This document shows, piece after piece, positions 1 through 8,396 of a stretch of 64,000 bases of DNA. Source of the DNA: DASZWJ01 sp963813895 (GTDB taxonomy: Bacteria > Pseudomonadota > Gammaproteobacteria > JAURND01); NCBI GenBank assembly GCA_963813895.1, contig CAWFAS010000003.1:248001-312000 (forward strand). The letters run 5' to 3'. The notes under the pieces are model-generated. The model did not search any database and was not told where the DNA came from. It worked only from the letters and a program-made list of their open reading frames with translations. The translations under genes and the position numbers were made by a program. The number at the start of each line of letters is the position of its first letter. Position 1 is the first letter of the stretch.

Positions 1-3000
1 TACTGACTGCAACAGAATCTCTGGTTGTCCTACCCCTAAAGCTCCCATCGCGTAACGACTCAACGCGGCCGTAAAATCACCGGTTAGTGCATAATCCTGA
101 GGCCTATGCGTGGTAATCGGATCGCCATATTGCGTAACCCAAATAATTTTATCTGCACATTGTTCCAATTCGTGTTGACAAAAAAGTTCATCGCGCGTTT
201 TAAAACCGGCGATATATAACACTTTATTTCCTGCGCTCCGCAGCGCTGGACCTAACACTAACATTTGCGCAGCACTTATGCGTCCACCCACAATCAGAAT
301 AGTCTCTTGATCCTGTGGGATTTTGGTTCTAACTCCGGTCGGACCCATGAGAGCAATAGGCTGTCCGGGTTCCAGGGTGGCGAACAAACGCGAGCTCGCT
401 CCCTGCTCGATCACCATCAATGATAATAGACCTTGCGCCTTATCCACTCGTGATGCTAGCACTGCAGTGGCTTCTGTTTGCAACAAAGTGTCACCAGCTA
501 ACTTGGCGGTGGTTTCAAAATTTTGAATGCGATAAAAATGTCCTGGCTGGAAATTACGTACTGCTAAGGGGGCATGCAGCTGTAATTCCACCACACTAGC
601 CGTGTGACGGATAATTTTTTGTACCTGATTATCAAACTGTTGCGTCATTTTTTCTGCAAAGTCCTGATATTCACGTAAATCACCGATACCTGTAACTTGC
701 GCCCCTAAGACATGCAGTATCTTCGGATAAGTTCGCTTTGCCGACGCGATAGCCTTGACCACACTGCCGTGAAATACTGGATGGGTATCGCCCAAAAATG
801 TGACCCGTCGGCCTTCATGCTGATAGCTAGTAAATGCACCAAATTCAGGTGTTTTACAATGTTTTTCCGGATGCACCACTTCCATTTCGCCATTGACATC
901 GTATGCTTGATATTCAGTGCCTTCGCGATGAAACGTGCCACGATGCTCAAACTCATAAGCCACATTAGGTTTAGCACCCGTGGCTACAAAAATCGAGCGC
1001 GCCGGTAATACATGCTCCTCATCGGAAATTATCCATTGCCCCTGTTCATCATAAATACGCGATTCACTAACCAAGGCTTCCACGTGTCCGTATTGATCCA
1101 GTCGCACCGCTAGTGGCGTTAATCCTTCAGCGTAATATACACCTTCCTCAAAAGCTTTGATGACCTCTTCATGATTACGTGTATAGGCCGGAGATTCGCG
1201 TAATAGACGCCGGTAAGCAATGGTAACGCCGCCCCAACTCCGAAGTAAGGGCAGAAAATTCGCAGACCTATTTTCACGTGCCGCTTGCTCGCGCTCTTTG
1301 CGAACTAATCGTCCGTGTTTTAAAAATTCATCTAGGATTTCTAAACTATGGTCATCAAATTGTTCACGCAATCGAGCCGCGCCTAATACGGATGCCAGCT
1401 TTTCATAGCGGATCAGCGTTTTTTCAACCTGTGAAATATAATAGGCTTGTATTTCAGTCGAGGTATCAACTCCCGTTAATCCTCCGCCAATAATGACCGC
1501 TGGTAAACGAACTTGTAAATTAGCCAGGCTATTTTGCTTAGCAGCTCCCGTCAGTTGCAATGCCATCAAAAAATCATTGGCCTGCCGCATACCGGGCGCC
1601 ATGCTGCCCGGCACCGGCAACGCTTTTGGCAGACCTGCCCCCACTGCAATCGCCATATGGTCAAAGCCTAACTCCCAAGCATCTTCAACTGTAAGGGTGC
1701 CCCCGAACCGTACACCACCAAACACCTGAAAGTACGGACGACGCATCAAGTTAATATAAATGAGTTTGAGGAAGTTTTTATCCCAACGTACTGTGATCCC
1801 ATATTCAGCTACCCCACCAAATCCCGCCATCACCCGCCTATCCAGCTCTTCTTTAATATCGTCAAAACGGTAGATAGGTTCTGCAATAAATTTTTTCTGC
1901 AACGGCTCAATTTTTAATCCATCAGTACCCACCACAGCACAACCCGCCATTAATAAGTGATGCGCTAATGAAAACCCGGCCGGACCCATGCCCATTATGA
2001 GTACTTTCAAACCATTATAGGGCTGCGCAACCCATTGATCATGGCGCAATGGATTCCAGCGTGTCAATAAATCATACACCTCGACACCCCAAGGCAGCGC
2101 CAGCACATCAGTCAAAATACCCGTTTCAGTCTGTGGGATATTAACCGGATCTTGTTTCTGGTAAATGCAACCTTTCATGCAATCATTACAAATGCGATGA
2201 CCCGTCGCTGGGCACATGGGATTATCGACCATTATCATCGCTAAAGCGGCAATACTATAGCCGTCTTTTTTCAGCACATGCATTTCAGAAATTTTCTCTT
2301 CCAAGGGGCAACCCGTCTGCACTTCTCCCAGCGGATTAATTTTAAAGCCCTTCTCAGGTTCACTTTTTTTGACCGGGAAACCTTTGGAACAAAAATCACC
2401 ATCGTTTTCATGACAATAGACGCAGTAATCAATCTCATTTAACACCTGCCGCTGACTCATGCGGGGGTCAGTGAGTTTAAAACCATCGCGTTGCCGATAA
2501 TTCGCTGGCACACCTTGCATTCGACCTATGGGGTCATTTGTCACTGGAATCATGGGTACCAATTGATAATAATCCAGCTTCTGGGGCATATGAAAACTGA
2601 CCCAGCCTTTGACGCTCGCTTTGCCAATAGGATCCGTCAAAGCACTGATACACCAACGGGTTAATTGTTCGATCTGTGCTGCATATTGTTCTGGAACCTG
2701 CAAGTAATGCTGCCCCAAACTGGCTATCGCTAACTCCCGATCCGCAACAGAATTTTCATTTTCAGACTCGCGAATTTTTAATTCAGCAGATAGCCAGTCA
2801 TCCAGTTCAGTAAACGGGGGTAAAATTTCTTGTTTTAATAAACGCCGCCGCGCCTGGCGCTGTACATACCAGTGCTTAAAAGCAAAAATGGGTTGCTGTG
2901 ATAGAATAGCCCGTGCCTGGGCTGCCAACTCCTGCTCAATAGCAAATAAATCTGCAATAAATTCTTCTAATACAGGCGCACAAGCGATTAATAAGGCGCT

Positions 3001-3177
3001 TATGGCTGTTGCGGTAAAAGGACGGCTCTGATGCCGATAGGCTAATAGATCATCATGTAAGAGAGAATTTTGTGCGCGCAGCAATTCGATAAATTTGCCA
3101 TCGAGTTGTTGCAGCCAATTGGGATCAAATAGATCCTTAAATTGGCCGTATTTTAGTTTTAAAGGTGGGTTTGACAT
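1..3177 (-). CDS. Large FAD/Fe-S pyridine-nucleotide oxidoreductase (C-terminus cut by window edge)
   Basis: An open frame of 1059 codons starts at ATG 3177 (MSNPPLKLKY) and runs off the left edge, so the C-terminus is missing. Residues ~1-230 are not recognised. Around residues 245-340 there are clustered cysteines (CVYCHENDGDFC, then CPATGHRICNDCMKGC), like the Fe-S region of glutamate synthase small-subunit (GltD-type) proteins. A GMGPAGFSLA motif near residue 390 is an FAD dinucleotide fold and GGGLTGVD near 560 a second, NAD(P)-type fold. Residues from ~865 on (QPGHFYRIQNFE, later ILIVGGRISAAQM) resemble a ferredoxin-reductase/PyrK-type module. The combination suggests an NAD(P)H-linked electron-transfer flavoprotein; the substrate is unknown. 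A short FNR C-terminal fragment at 6968-7149 belongs to the same superfamily. Sure of the class, not of the role. Confidence 0.8.
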   Translation of the reverse strand, partial: MSNPPLKLKYGQFKDLFDPNWLQQLDGKFIELLRAQNSLLHDDLLAYRHQSRPFTATAISALLIACAPVLEEFIADLFAIEQELAAQARAILSQQPIFAFKHWYVQRQARRRLLKQEILPPFTELDDWLSAELKIRESENENSVADRELAIASLGQHYLQVPEQYAAQIEQLTRWCISALTDPIGKASVKGWVSFHMPQKLDYYQLVPMIPVTNDPIGRMQGVPANYRQRDGFKLTDPRMSQRQVLNEIDYCVYCHENDGDFCSKGFPVKKSEPEKGFKINPLGEVQTGCPLEEKISEMHVLKKDGYSIAALAMIMVDNPMCPATGHRICNDCMKGCIYQKQDPVNIPQTETGILTDVLALPWGVEVYDLLTRWNPLRHDQWVAQPYNGLKVLIMGMGPAGFSLAHHLLMAGCAVVGTDGLKIEPLQKKFIAEPIYRFDDIKEELDRRVMAGFGGVAEYGITVRWDKNFLKLIYINLMRRPYFQVFGGVRFGGTLTVEDAWELGFDHMAIAVGAGLPKALPVPGSMAPGMRQANDFLMALQLTGAAKQNSLANLQVRLPAVIIGGGLTGVDTSTEIQAYYISQVEKTLIRYEKLASVLGAARLREQFDDHSLEILDEFLKHGRLVRKEREQAARENRSANFLPLLRSWGGVTIAYRRLLRESPAYTRNHEEVIKAFEEGVYYAEGLTPLAVRLDQYGHVEALVSESRIYDEQGQWIISDEEHVLPARSIFVATGAKPNVAYEFEHRGTFHREGTEYQAYDVNGEMEVVHPEKHCKTPEFGAFTSYQHEGRRVTFLGDTHPVFHGSVVKAIASAKRTYPKILHVLGAQVTGIGDLREYQDFAEKMTQQFDNQVQKIIRHTASVVELQLHAPLAVRNFQPGHFYRIQNFETTAKLAGDTLLQTEATAVLASRVDKAQGLLSLMVIEQGASSRLFATLEPGQPIALMGPTGVRTKIPQDQETILIVGGRISAAQMLVLGPALRSAGNKVLYIAGFKTRDELFCQHELEQCADKIIWVTQYGDPITTHRPQDYALTGDFTAALSRYAMGALGVGQPEILLQSV

Positions 3178-3337
3178 AACACAATGAGACACTGATAGCA
3201 GGCTAGTGTCAAGATGTTCGCTTGGGTTCCCAAGCTTATTTAGTATAGGTGCCCAAGAATGTCTATATCCAGCCATTCAAGGTATACACAGAGAACTAAA
3301 CAGGCTGTTGTCTTGAGCCAGAGAACAGAACTAATTT

Positions 3338-3509
3338 TCAATTTCCTAATGACAGCCTGTCAGATGTAGGGTAACATTTTCACCCTAATCATAATCACCT
3401 ATCGATAAGATTTTAATATCAACGCAATACGCAGGCACGTAGCTCAGTGGTAGAGCACCACCTTGACATGGTGGTGGTCGGTGGTTCGATCCCACTCGTG
3501 CCTACCAAT
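3338..3509. repeat. Direct repeat copy A containing intact tRNA-Val
   Basis: This ~172-bp segment (from tcaatttcctaatgacagcc through the tRNA 3' end) recurs at 7550-7721 in the same orientation with only scattered substitutions. Copy A carries the intact tRNA. The two copies bracket about 4 kb of pseudogenes and effector-like genes, the layout expected of a tRNA-associated island or a tandem duplication. The repeat includes the whole tRNA and ~95 bp upstream, which is longer than a usual attachment core. Confidence 0.85.
3433..3507 (+). tRNA. tRNA-Val (anticodon GAC)
   Basis: 75 nt including an encoded CCA. The acceptor stem AGGCACG/CGTGCCT pairs fully, the D arm is GCTC...GAGC, the anticodon stem is CCACC/GGTGG with loop TTGACAT (anticodon GAC, 3465-3467), and the T arm has the TTCGATC loop. 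Discriminator A precedes CCA. This copy looks functional, unlike the second copy at 7645-7719. Confidence 0.95.
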
Positions 3510-3682
3510 AAAGCCAATAACTTAGGGTCTTTTTCTGGATAGGGTATTGGAGAAAATTTATGTCAATGTTTAAATCCGCAAAGAAACAATCAGAAGAAAA
3601 AGTTAAGCAGCCCTCCCCCTCCACACAAACCCAGTTACTAATAAAACAATTGAAGGTTACCGACAGACCAGTTGTAGTGTTA

Positions 3683-3971
3683 GGCTCTGTAAAACAATAA
3701 CCTATCTTTTTAGCGCCCAGATGAGACTCAGATTTGCAGACGGGAGGGGGTAGAAAAATGCGTGCATAGTCGACGGAACGTCGTCCCGGCAGGAAGCCGG
3801 GATCCAGGGTGCAGGAAAGCGAAACTTTCACATCCTGTGATCTGGATCCCGGCTTCCATGCCGGGACGACTACGTCGGTTGTTCTATGTAAGTGTTTTTC
3901 TATCCCCTCCCGCCTGCGAAGATGGGTCTTAGATGGGATGCTAAAAAGATAGGTTATTGTTTTACAGAGCC
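3683..3971. mobile_element. MITE-like element, copy 1 (289 bp, with nested palindrome)
   Basis: The ends are long inverted repeats: ggctctgtaaaacaataacc at the left and its complement at the right, about 30 bp. The element is flanked by the 3-bp direct repeat TTA (3680-3682 and 3972-3974). It has no coding capacity of its own. A second copy lies inverted at 8113-8307. Relative to that copy, copy 1 contains a 94-bp extra segment (3784-3877). It disrupts a small CaaX-type gene. The autonomous transposase that moved it is not in the window. Confidence 0.9.
3784..3871. repeat. Palindromic repeat nested in MITE copy 1
   Basis: An imperfect palindrome (tcccggcaggaagccgggat ... ggatcccggcttccatgccg) sits in the middle of the MITE and is absent from the other MITE copy. 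The hexamer ACGTCG occurs on both sides (3778-3783 and 3872-3877) but once in copy 2, so the palindrome arrived with a 6-bp target duplication. A related GTCGTCCCG...GGATCC palindrome is at 33997-34098. Confidence 0.8.
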
Positions 3972-4518
3972 TTAGCTGGCGCTTTGGCTTGGGTTGAAAT
4001 CAACCGGGATGAACAAGAATTATTTCTTAAAACAGCCAAACTTTATATGCCCATTACAGGTCGCTATAAGGGTTTTGACTCAGAACAAAGTCGGAACGCT
4101 TTTTTGCAGAGGATTGCGGACTTGGAACGAACTAATTCCTTCAATGAAGATACGATAAATCGTCAACCAAATACCAGCTCATTAGAGAATACAGACCACT
4201 ATCCCATGCTATCTTCTCGCATCGAGAACATTGAGAAGAGTCTAGCTGCTGATGCTGAGTTAGCAAATGAATGCATCATTCTCTAAATCCTAGTTAGAAA
4301 TAATTTGTTGTGGACCGTGATTCTTCGCCAGTTCTTTCTGTGAACCGTAATCTACGAAAAATTTTTTGTCCTTGGGCTAGATGCGAGGATCATTACTCCA
4401 AATCTTCTTTAGATAAAGTACTTAACTTATCTGTTTTGCCCTCCCATTCAGCCGCATCTGGAGGTCCTGGTTTTTTAGCCGTTATTGGTGGCCATTTTTT
4501 GGCAAGTTCGGCATTCAA

Positions 4519-4983
4519 ATGAATGTGACTCCAAGCTATAAGGTTTCTATGACAATTGCTGCGATATATGCAATTGTTTTGTTTGTCCCAACAATTGACG
4601 TTTTAGCAATGCGCAGCATAAATTTAAGGGGGATGCACATTTTATATAATTTGGCTGTTTTTATTTTCTCTGCCTGCTATACTCTTTCAGACTCTGTAAC
4701 GGAAGTATATGGAAAGAAAGTATCCTATTATTTAGCCATATCATCTTATGTGGTTGTGGTATTATTTTCTTTTTTAAATAATTTTTTAGTTTCAATTTCT
4801 ATAAATTACAAGTTATATAGCTTTCTTTTCCAACCATCTTTGACCCTTACTATTCTAGGACCTATTGGTTATTTCACAACGTCATTTATAAATATTAAAT
4901 TACTGAGCAAATTAAAAGCAAAAATGTTGGGAAGGCACTTTATATTTAGAAGTTTTATTTGCTCTGGAATTTCTGAAAATAGA
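4519..4983 (+). pseudogene. Truncated VUT-family (YhhQ-like) queuosine-precursor transporter
   Basis: The 155-aa frame begins MNVTPSYKVSM and has several hydrophobic helices. The stretch YTLSDSVTEVYGKKVSYY matches the family signature (D-x-x-T-E-V-Y-G) of VUT/YhhQ proteins, inner-membrane importers of queuosine precursors. It stops after RSFICSGISENR, in what would be the penultimate conserved region of a roughly 220-aa protein, so the last helices are missing. It lies between MITE copy 1 and the TPR-CaaX gene, in an area full of other fragments. Probably non-functional. A genuine short variant cannot be ruled out. Confidence 0.65.
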
Positions 4984-5049
4984 TAATTCCAGAAACTGTG
5001 ATGCCTATTTGAATAACGCCTTATCAGGATCAAGAGGGTAATTATCATC

Positions 5050-6405
5050 TTACATCAGAAGACAGCTCGTTTCCTTGGCTTCATCTATTATGTCCTCTAC
5101 TGTTTTTTCGGCATAGCCTAGAACTATAGGTGATAGAACAGGCGCTCCATCATAAGGCGCTACTTGGTTTTTCGATGGGCTTTTATCATCCTTTCGAATA
5201 TCATCCTGCCGAAAACTGAAGATACCCAAACTTTGTATAATTTCTCCTACTTTAGTTTTAAAATCCTCTTTCTTGCCAAGATAATCGTCATAACTAATAC
5301 CTGCGATTTCTTCGAACATGGTTCTTGCGCTTTCTAGATTTGACGCAATTTCCAATGCCTTTCCAGAAGCAATTAATGCTTCTTTATTTCGTCCCAAAGT
5401 CTTAAGCATTTTGCCATAGTTGAAGTGTAGCGACGACTCTAGTGGATTAATCTTTAATGCTTTATCTAGAGCGGCGAATGCTTCGTCATACCGTTTTAAT
5501 TTAAAAAGCACTTTGCTACGGAGGTCATGTGTTCGCCAATCTTTGCTACGGTGGTCATCCATTTCCCGATTTTGCGGACCCATTCCTAATGCTTTATCAA
5601 GAGCATCTAATGCTTCTTGATGTCGTCCCAAAGTATATAGCACATCGCCACGGAAAGTATTTACTACACTACTATCTACTGGATTAATTTCTAACATCTT
5701 TAACGCTGTATTAAAAGCATCTAATGCATCTTCATGTCGTCCCAAAGCCTTAAGTACATAGCCACGGTACTTGTGTGCTGAAAATTTTAGTGGATTAATC
5801 TCTAACACTCTATTAAAAACGATTAATGCTTGTTTATATTGTTCGCCACGGTATAAAAGCATGCCCATCTCCTCATGATTTTCTATCGCTTGTGGATTAA
5901 GTATTAATGCATTCCTTAGCGCGGCCGATGCTTCGTCATGGTGTTCTAATTTAGCAAGCGTTACGCTACGGTTGTAATGTGCCAGGTAATTTCGTGGATC
6001 ATTCTTTAATACTAGATCAAAAGCAGCTAATGCTTCTTCATATCGTCCCAAATTATGAAGCTCAATGCCACGGTTGTTGTGTGCTTCATATTCTCGTGGA
6101 TTAATCTTTAATATTCTATCAAAAACGGCTAATGCATCTTGATGTTGTCCCAAAGCTTCAAGCACACAGCCACGTTTGTCGTGCGCTGACAAGTTTCTTA
6201 GATTAATTCCTGGATTAATCTCTAACACTTTATCAAAAGCAGCTAATGCTTTTTTAAATTGTCCCGAGAGAAAAAAATCCATGCCCTTCTCTTCGAGAAG
6301 TTTAGTTGAATTTTTGTCGTCAAAAGGCATATTGGTTATATTTAATTCACCTTGAGTTTTTGCTGGCTTTGGGCCTAACCGTGGTTTTTTATTTTCTTCT
6401 GTCAT
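5050..6405 (-). CDS. TPR-repeat protein with C-terminal CaaX box (CLLM)
   Basis: 451 aa starting at ATG 6405. Residues ~35-370 are about nine tetratricopeptide repeats of the form (A/H)-x-x-R-G-x-x-L-x-x-L-G-R-x-x-E-A-L-x-A-F-D-x-x-L-x-I-N-P. This fold mediates protein-protein contacts. There is no signal peptide or membrane helix. The final residues are KETSCLLM, a canonical CaaX box, with X = Met usually farnesylated. Bacteria do not prenylate proteins, so such a tail suggests modification and membrane anchoring inside a eukaryotic host, as known for Legionella CaaX effectors. The near-identical repeats suggest recent internal expansion. A weak ribosome-binding site precedes the start. It stands alone within the tRNA-Val-bounded island. 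Confidence 0.8.
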   Translation of the reverse strand: MTEENKKPRLGPKPAKTQGELNITNMPFDDKNSTKLLEEKGMDFFLSGQFKKALAAFDKVLEINPGINLRNLSAHDKRGCVLEALGQHQDALAVFDRILKINPREYEAHNNRGIELHNLGRYEEALAAFDLVLKNDPRNYLAHYNRSVTLAKLEHHDEASAALRNALILNPQAIENHEEMGMLLYRGEQYKQALIVFNRVLEINPLKFSAHKYRGYVLKALGRHEDALDAFNTALKMLEINPVDSSVVNTFRGDVLYTLGRHQEALDALDKALGMGPQNREMDDHRSKDWRTHDLRSKVLFKLKRYDEAFAALDKALKINPLESSLHFNYGKMLKTLGRNKEALIASGKALEIASNLESARTMFEEIAGISYDDYLGKKEDFKTKVGEIIQSLGIFSFRQDDIRKDDKSPSKNQVAPYDGAPVLSPIVLGYAEKTVEDIIDEAKETSCLLM

Positions 6406-6618
6406 AAAGTTACACCATTTTAAAATAAGTTATTAACATAGCAGACATGTACATTATAACTTTATAATTCATTGATTATAAAATCAATAACACGGATTTA
6501 TTATGACAATATTAAGAAGTCAAATTTTGCTATACAGATATTTTGAATCAGTTGGGATTGTTTGACTAACAATTAATACAGTATTACTTTTAGTCAAGTT
6601 GGTCTTTGATCAAATTCA

Positions 6619-6888
6619 ATGCGTGCCTGGCGAATATCTTCAAAATGCGCTTCAACCCAAGCCTTTTTTTTTGCACAGGCGTCACATATTCATTGGCAGA
6701 TAGAACGAAAAATTATCGCTGAGAACACCGTAATCTTAGAACGGAAAAATCATATTTGCTTTAATGGCAAGAACATTATATTGCCGGTAGTTTCTATTAT
6801 TGAATTCACTAATAATAAAGTGAGTCTTTTCCGTGATTATTTTGATGCCCTTACTTTTAGCAATCAGTATGCGGATACCTCACAATAA
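6619..6888 (+). pseudogene. SnoaL/NTF2-like fold protein, C-terminal fragment
   Basis: The 89-aa frame contains ENTVILERKNHICFNGKN followed by ILPVVSIIEFTNNKVSLFRD and YFD, which matches the C-terminal half of SnoaL-like/nuclear-transport-factor-2-fold proteins (the conserved ...RDYFD ending). The N-terminal ~35 residues are not recognisable and the usual first helices are absent. It is one of four unrelated gene fragments packed into 6.6-7.6 kb, so it is most likely a remnant. Confidence 0.5.
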
Positions 6889-6970
6889 GTGGCTCATTCT
6901 ATTTTCGATTGGCATTATTATCTTGCTGGTTAATCTGGATATGACCATTATTATTCTGGTATTGTTATAA
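6869..6970 (+). pseudogene. MFS transporter (DHA2-type) N-terminal fragment
   Basis: The frame from ATG 6869 reads MRIPHNKWLILFSIG followed by a hydrophobic helix and LVNLDMTII, which is the start of 14-TM drug:H+ antiporter-2 transporters (typical ...LDxTIVNVALP). It stops after only 33 residues and overlaps both the SnoaL-like and the flavin-reductase fragments. It is a remnant. Confidence 0.5.
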
Positions 6971-7149
6971 ATACTCAGGAAACTCTTCCGTAAAAATTTT
7001 TACTTCATCCACTCCAGCGTCCATTAACATCCTTCGCATAGCAGTCACCATCGACGCTGGACCGCAAACATAATACATGGGTAAAGTTAAGTCAGGGATG
7101 TACTGAGCCAACATCGCTTTACTGATATAACCCATCTCACCCGACCAAG
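6965..7149 (-). pseudogene. Ferredoxin/flavodoxin-reductase-type NAD-binding domain, C-terminal fragment
   Basis: On the minus strand the residues GYISKAMLAQYIPDL, then YYVCGPASMVTAMRRML and EVKIFTEEFPEYL are the end of an FNR-superfamily oxidoreductase: the CGP motif binds NAD(P) and the E-E-F ending is typical. The rest of the gene is missing upstream, where the M3 peptidase fragment begins in the other direction. It is a remnant. Confidence 0.65.
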
Positions 7150-7162
7150 AAAACTGTGACGT

Positions 7163-7561
7163 TTGGAAGATAAAACACAACTTGGCGAATATCAAGAAAC
7201 ATTAAATGTCATGTGTGAATTATTTGAGAAAAATATTCAATTCTCACTATTAAAAATAGCCACTAAAAATGGCGAGGTTGCATTAGATGACAATAAATTT
7301 CAAACATTTATGAATAGTGAAGAAAACGAATCTGCCCGCCAGGATGCTTTTAGGGTTTATGCAAATAGAGCCTCAAACTGTATTTTACAGAATAAAGCAT
7401 ACGATAATTCTGGTCCTATTGTTAAGATAGCAAATGCTCGATTGAAAATGGCAAACCTATTTGGCTATAAAAATTATTGGAGTTATTCTCTAGTTACAAA
7501 AGCGTTTTCTGAAACGGAGAAAATTCGAGATTTTCTTGAGAAGATTTTGTCAATTTCCTAA
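7163..7561 (+). pseudogene. M3-family oligopeptidase internal fragment
   Basis: The 132-aa frame includes ARQDAFRVYANRASNCIL and IVKIANARLKMANLFGYKNY followed by WSYSLVTKAFSETEKIRDFL. This fits the region upstream of the HExxH zinc site in M3 peptidases (I-x-x-L-R-x-x-K-A-x-L-L-G-(F/Y)-x-N-Y). The catalytic domain is absent: the frame ends exactly where the second tRNA-Val repeat begins (7550), so that repeat or its insertion truncated the gene. Confidence 0.6.
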
Positions 7562-7721
7562 TGACAGCCTGTCCGATGTAGGGTAACATTTTCACCCTAA
7601 TCATAATGACCTATCCATAAGATTTTAATATCAATGCAATACGCAGGCACGTAGCTCAGTGGTAGAGCACCACCTTGACATGGGGGTGGTCGGGGGTTCG
7701 ATCCCACTCGTGCCTCCCAAT
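7550..7721. repeat. Direct repeat copy B containing degenerate tRNA-Val
   Basis: Second copy of the 3338-3509 segment in the same orientation, 4.2 kb downstream. It differs by scattered substitutions upstream of the tRNA and three in the tRNA itself. Its left edge coincides with the end of the M3 peptidase fragment. Confidence 0.85.
7645..7719 (+). pseudogene. Degenerate tRNA-Val(GAC) copy
   Basis: 75 nt aligned with the tRNA at 3433-3507. Three substitutions damage it: the anticodon stem becomes CCACC/GGGGG (an A:G mismatch), the T stem becomes GGGGG/CCACT (a G:A mismatch), and the discriminator changes from A to C. The anticodon GAC is kept. The pattern suggests a non-functional duplicate released from selection. 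Confidence 0.75.
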
Positions 7722-7725
7722 AAAA

Positions 7726-8046
7726 TCAGGGTCTTTCCCATTTAAAAACGATCTGGCCTGCCAGGAGACAAGAACCAATATCTTTGCATTGCCCGCTTAT
7801 CGAGTGAGGCATTTTACACGCCTCAAAACTTCCCATACCTGGCATATTCAAACCCATTAATAACAACGCTGGACACCAATTCACCGACTGCGCGAATAGC
7901 ATCCTTTCCTTATGCCGTAAATATTCGGCTAACGCGCAAGAAAAATCCGAGCCGCGCACGTCAGCAAGCGTTGCCCAAGTTGTAAAGTACTCTTTATATG
8001 GGATATCGCAAGAAATAGGTTTGGTGATGTATTTAAAAAAACGCAA
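7726..8046 (-). pseudogene. Possible remnant of a response-regulator receiver region
   Basis: The frame contains RFFKYITKPI and, later, PALLLMGLNMPGMGSFEACKM. These resemble the K-P-(I/L) end of one receiver domain and the phospho-Asp segment (LLLMDLNMPGMDGFE) of another, with the acceptor Asp changed to Gly. The order and spacing are abnormal, and nothing upstream supports an intact two-component gene. The similarity is by eye only and the call is tentative. Confidence 0.3.
7938..7979. repeat. Left arm of a ~41-bp inverted repeat
   Basis: The segment gaaaaatccgagccgcgcac...gcccaag is the reverse complement, with one mismatch, of 8330-8371. The arms are ~350 bp apart and enclose MITE copy 2 asymmetrically. 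Confidence 0.8.
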
Positions 8047-8112
8047 ACAAAGCTTGCTTGAGCAACGCTAGTCATTTTGTGGATTGATCGGCTTGAACGG
8101 TGCGCTACCTTA

Positions 8113-8307
8113 GGCTCTGTAAAACAATAACTTATCTTTTTAGCATCCCATCTAAGACTCATCTTCACAGGCGGGAGGGTGTAGAAAAACACTTACATAG
8201 AACAACCGACGTTCCGTCGACTATGCGCGCATTTTTCTACACCCTCCCGCCTGCAAATCTGAGCCTCAGCTGGGCGCTAAAAAGATAAGTTATTGTTTTA
8301 CAGAGCC
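8113..8307. mobile_element. MITE-like element, copy 2 (195 bp)
   Basis: Same terminal inverted repeats as copy 1 (ggctctgtaaaacaataact at the left, complement at the right) and the same TTA direct repeat on each side (8110-8112, 8308-8310). It lies in the opposite orientation to copy 1 and lacks the nested 94-bp segment. No ORF of its own; the frames read through it are shadows. Confidence 0.9.
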
Positions 8308-8329
8308 TTAGAAAAGGCAGTGGGCGGAA

Positions 8330-8371
8330 ACTTGGGCAACGCTTGCTGACGCGCGCGGCTCGGATTTTTCT
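8330..8371. repeat. Right arm of a ~41-bp inverted repeat
   Basis: The segment cttgggcaacgcttgctgac followed by gcgcgcggctcggatttttct mirrors 7938-7979. It ends about 25 bp before the start of the membrane protein gene at 8397, so it may lie in that gene's promoter or leader. Confidence 0.8.
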
Positions 8372-8396
8372 AATACGTTAATTGAGAGGAAAAGCA

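Larger units (their letters stand above)
3560..4286 (+). pseudogene. Small CaaX-box (CIIL) protein gene interrupted by a MITE
   Basis: ATG 3560 follows a GGAG ribosome-binding site and reads MSMFKSAKKQSEEK... up to codon TTA 3680-3682, where a 289-bp inverted-repeat element begins and soon gives a stop. The frame resumes after the second TTA (3972-3974) with AGALAWVEINRDEQE and ends at 4286 in NECIIL. Removing the element plus one TTA copy restores a single frame of 144 codons. The N-terminus is Lys/Gln-rich and low complexity, and the C-terminal half is charged and helical (RIENIEKSLAADAELANE). The last four residues fit a CaaX prenylation box, with X = Leu favouring geranylgeranylation. It is broken now unless the element excises. 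No homologous domain recognised. Confidence 0.75.

Noticed and set aside
4310..4522. 70-codon plus-strand frame between the CaaX remnant and the VUT fragment
   Set aside because: No ribosome-binding site, non-ATG start and no recognisable sequence. It only overlaps the next frame by chance.
6965..7195. Intact small oxidoreductase gene
   Set aside because: Only the last ~60 residues of an FNR-type domain are present; the upstream part is unrelated sequence.
7675..7860. 61-codon frame starting inside the second tRNA-Val copy
   Set aside because: It reads through the tRNA repeat and the MITE-side DNA and is a shadow.
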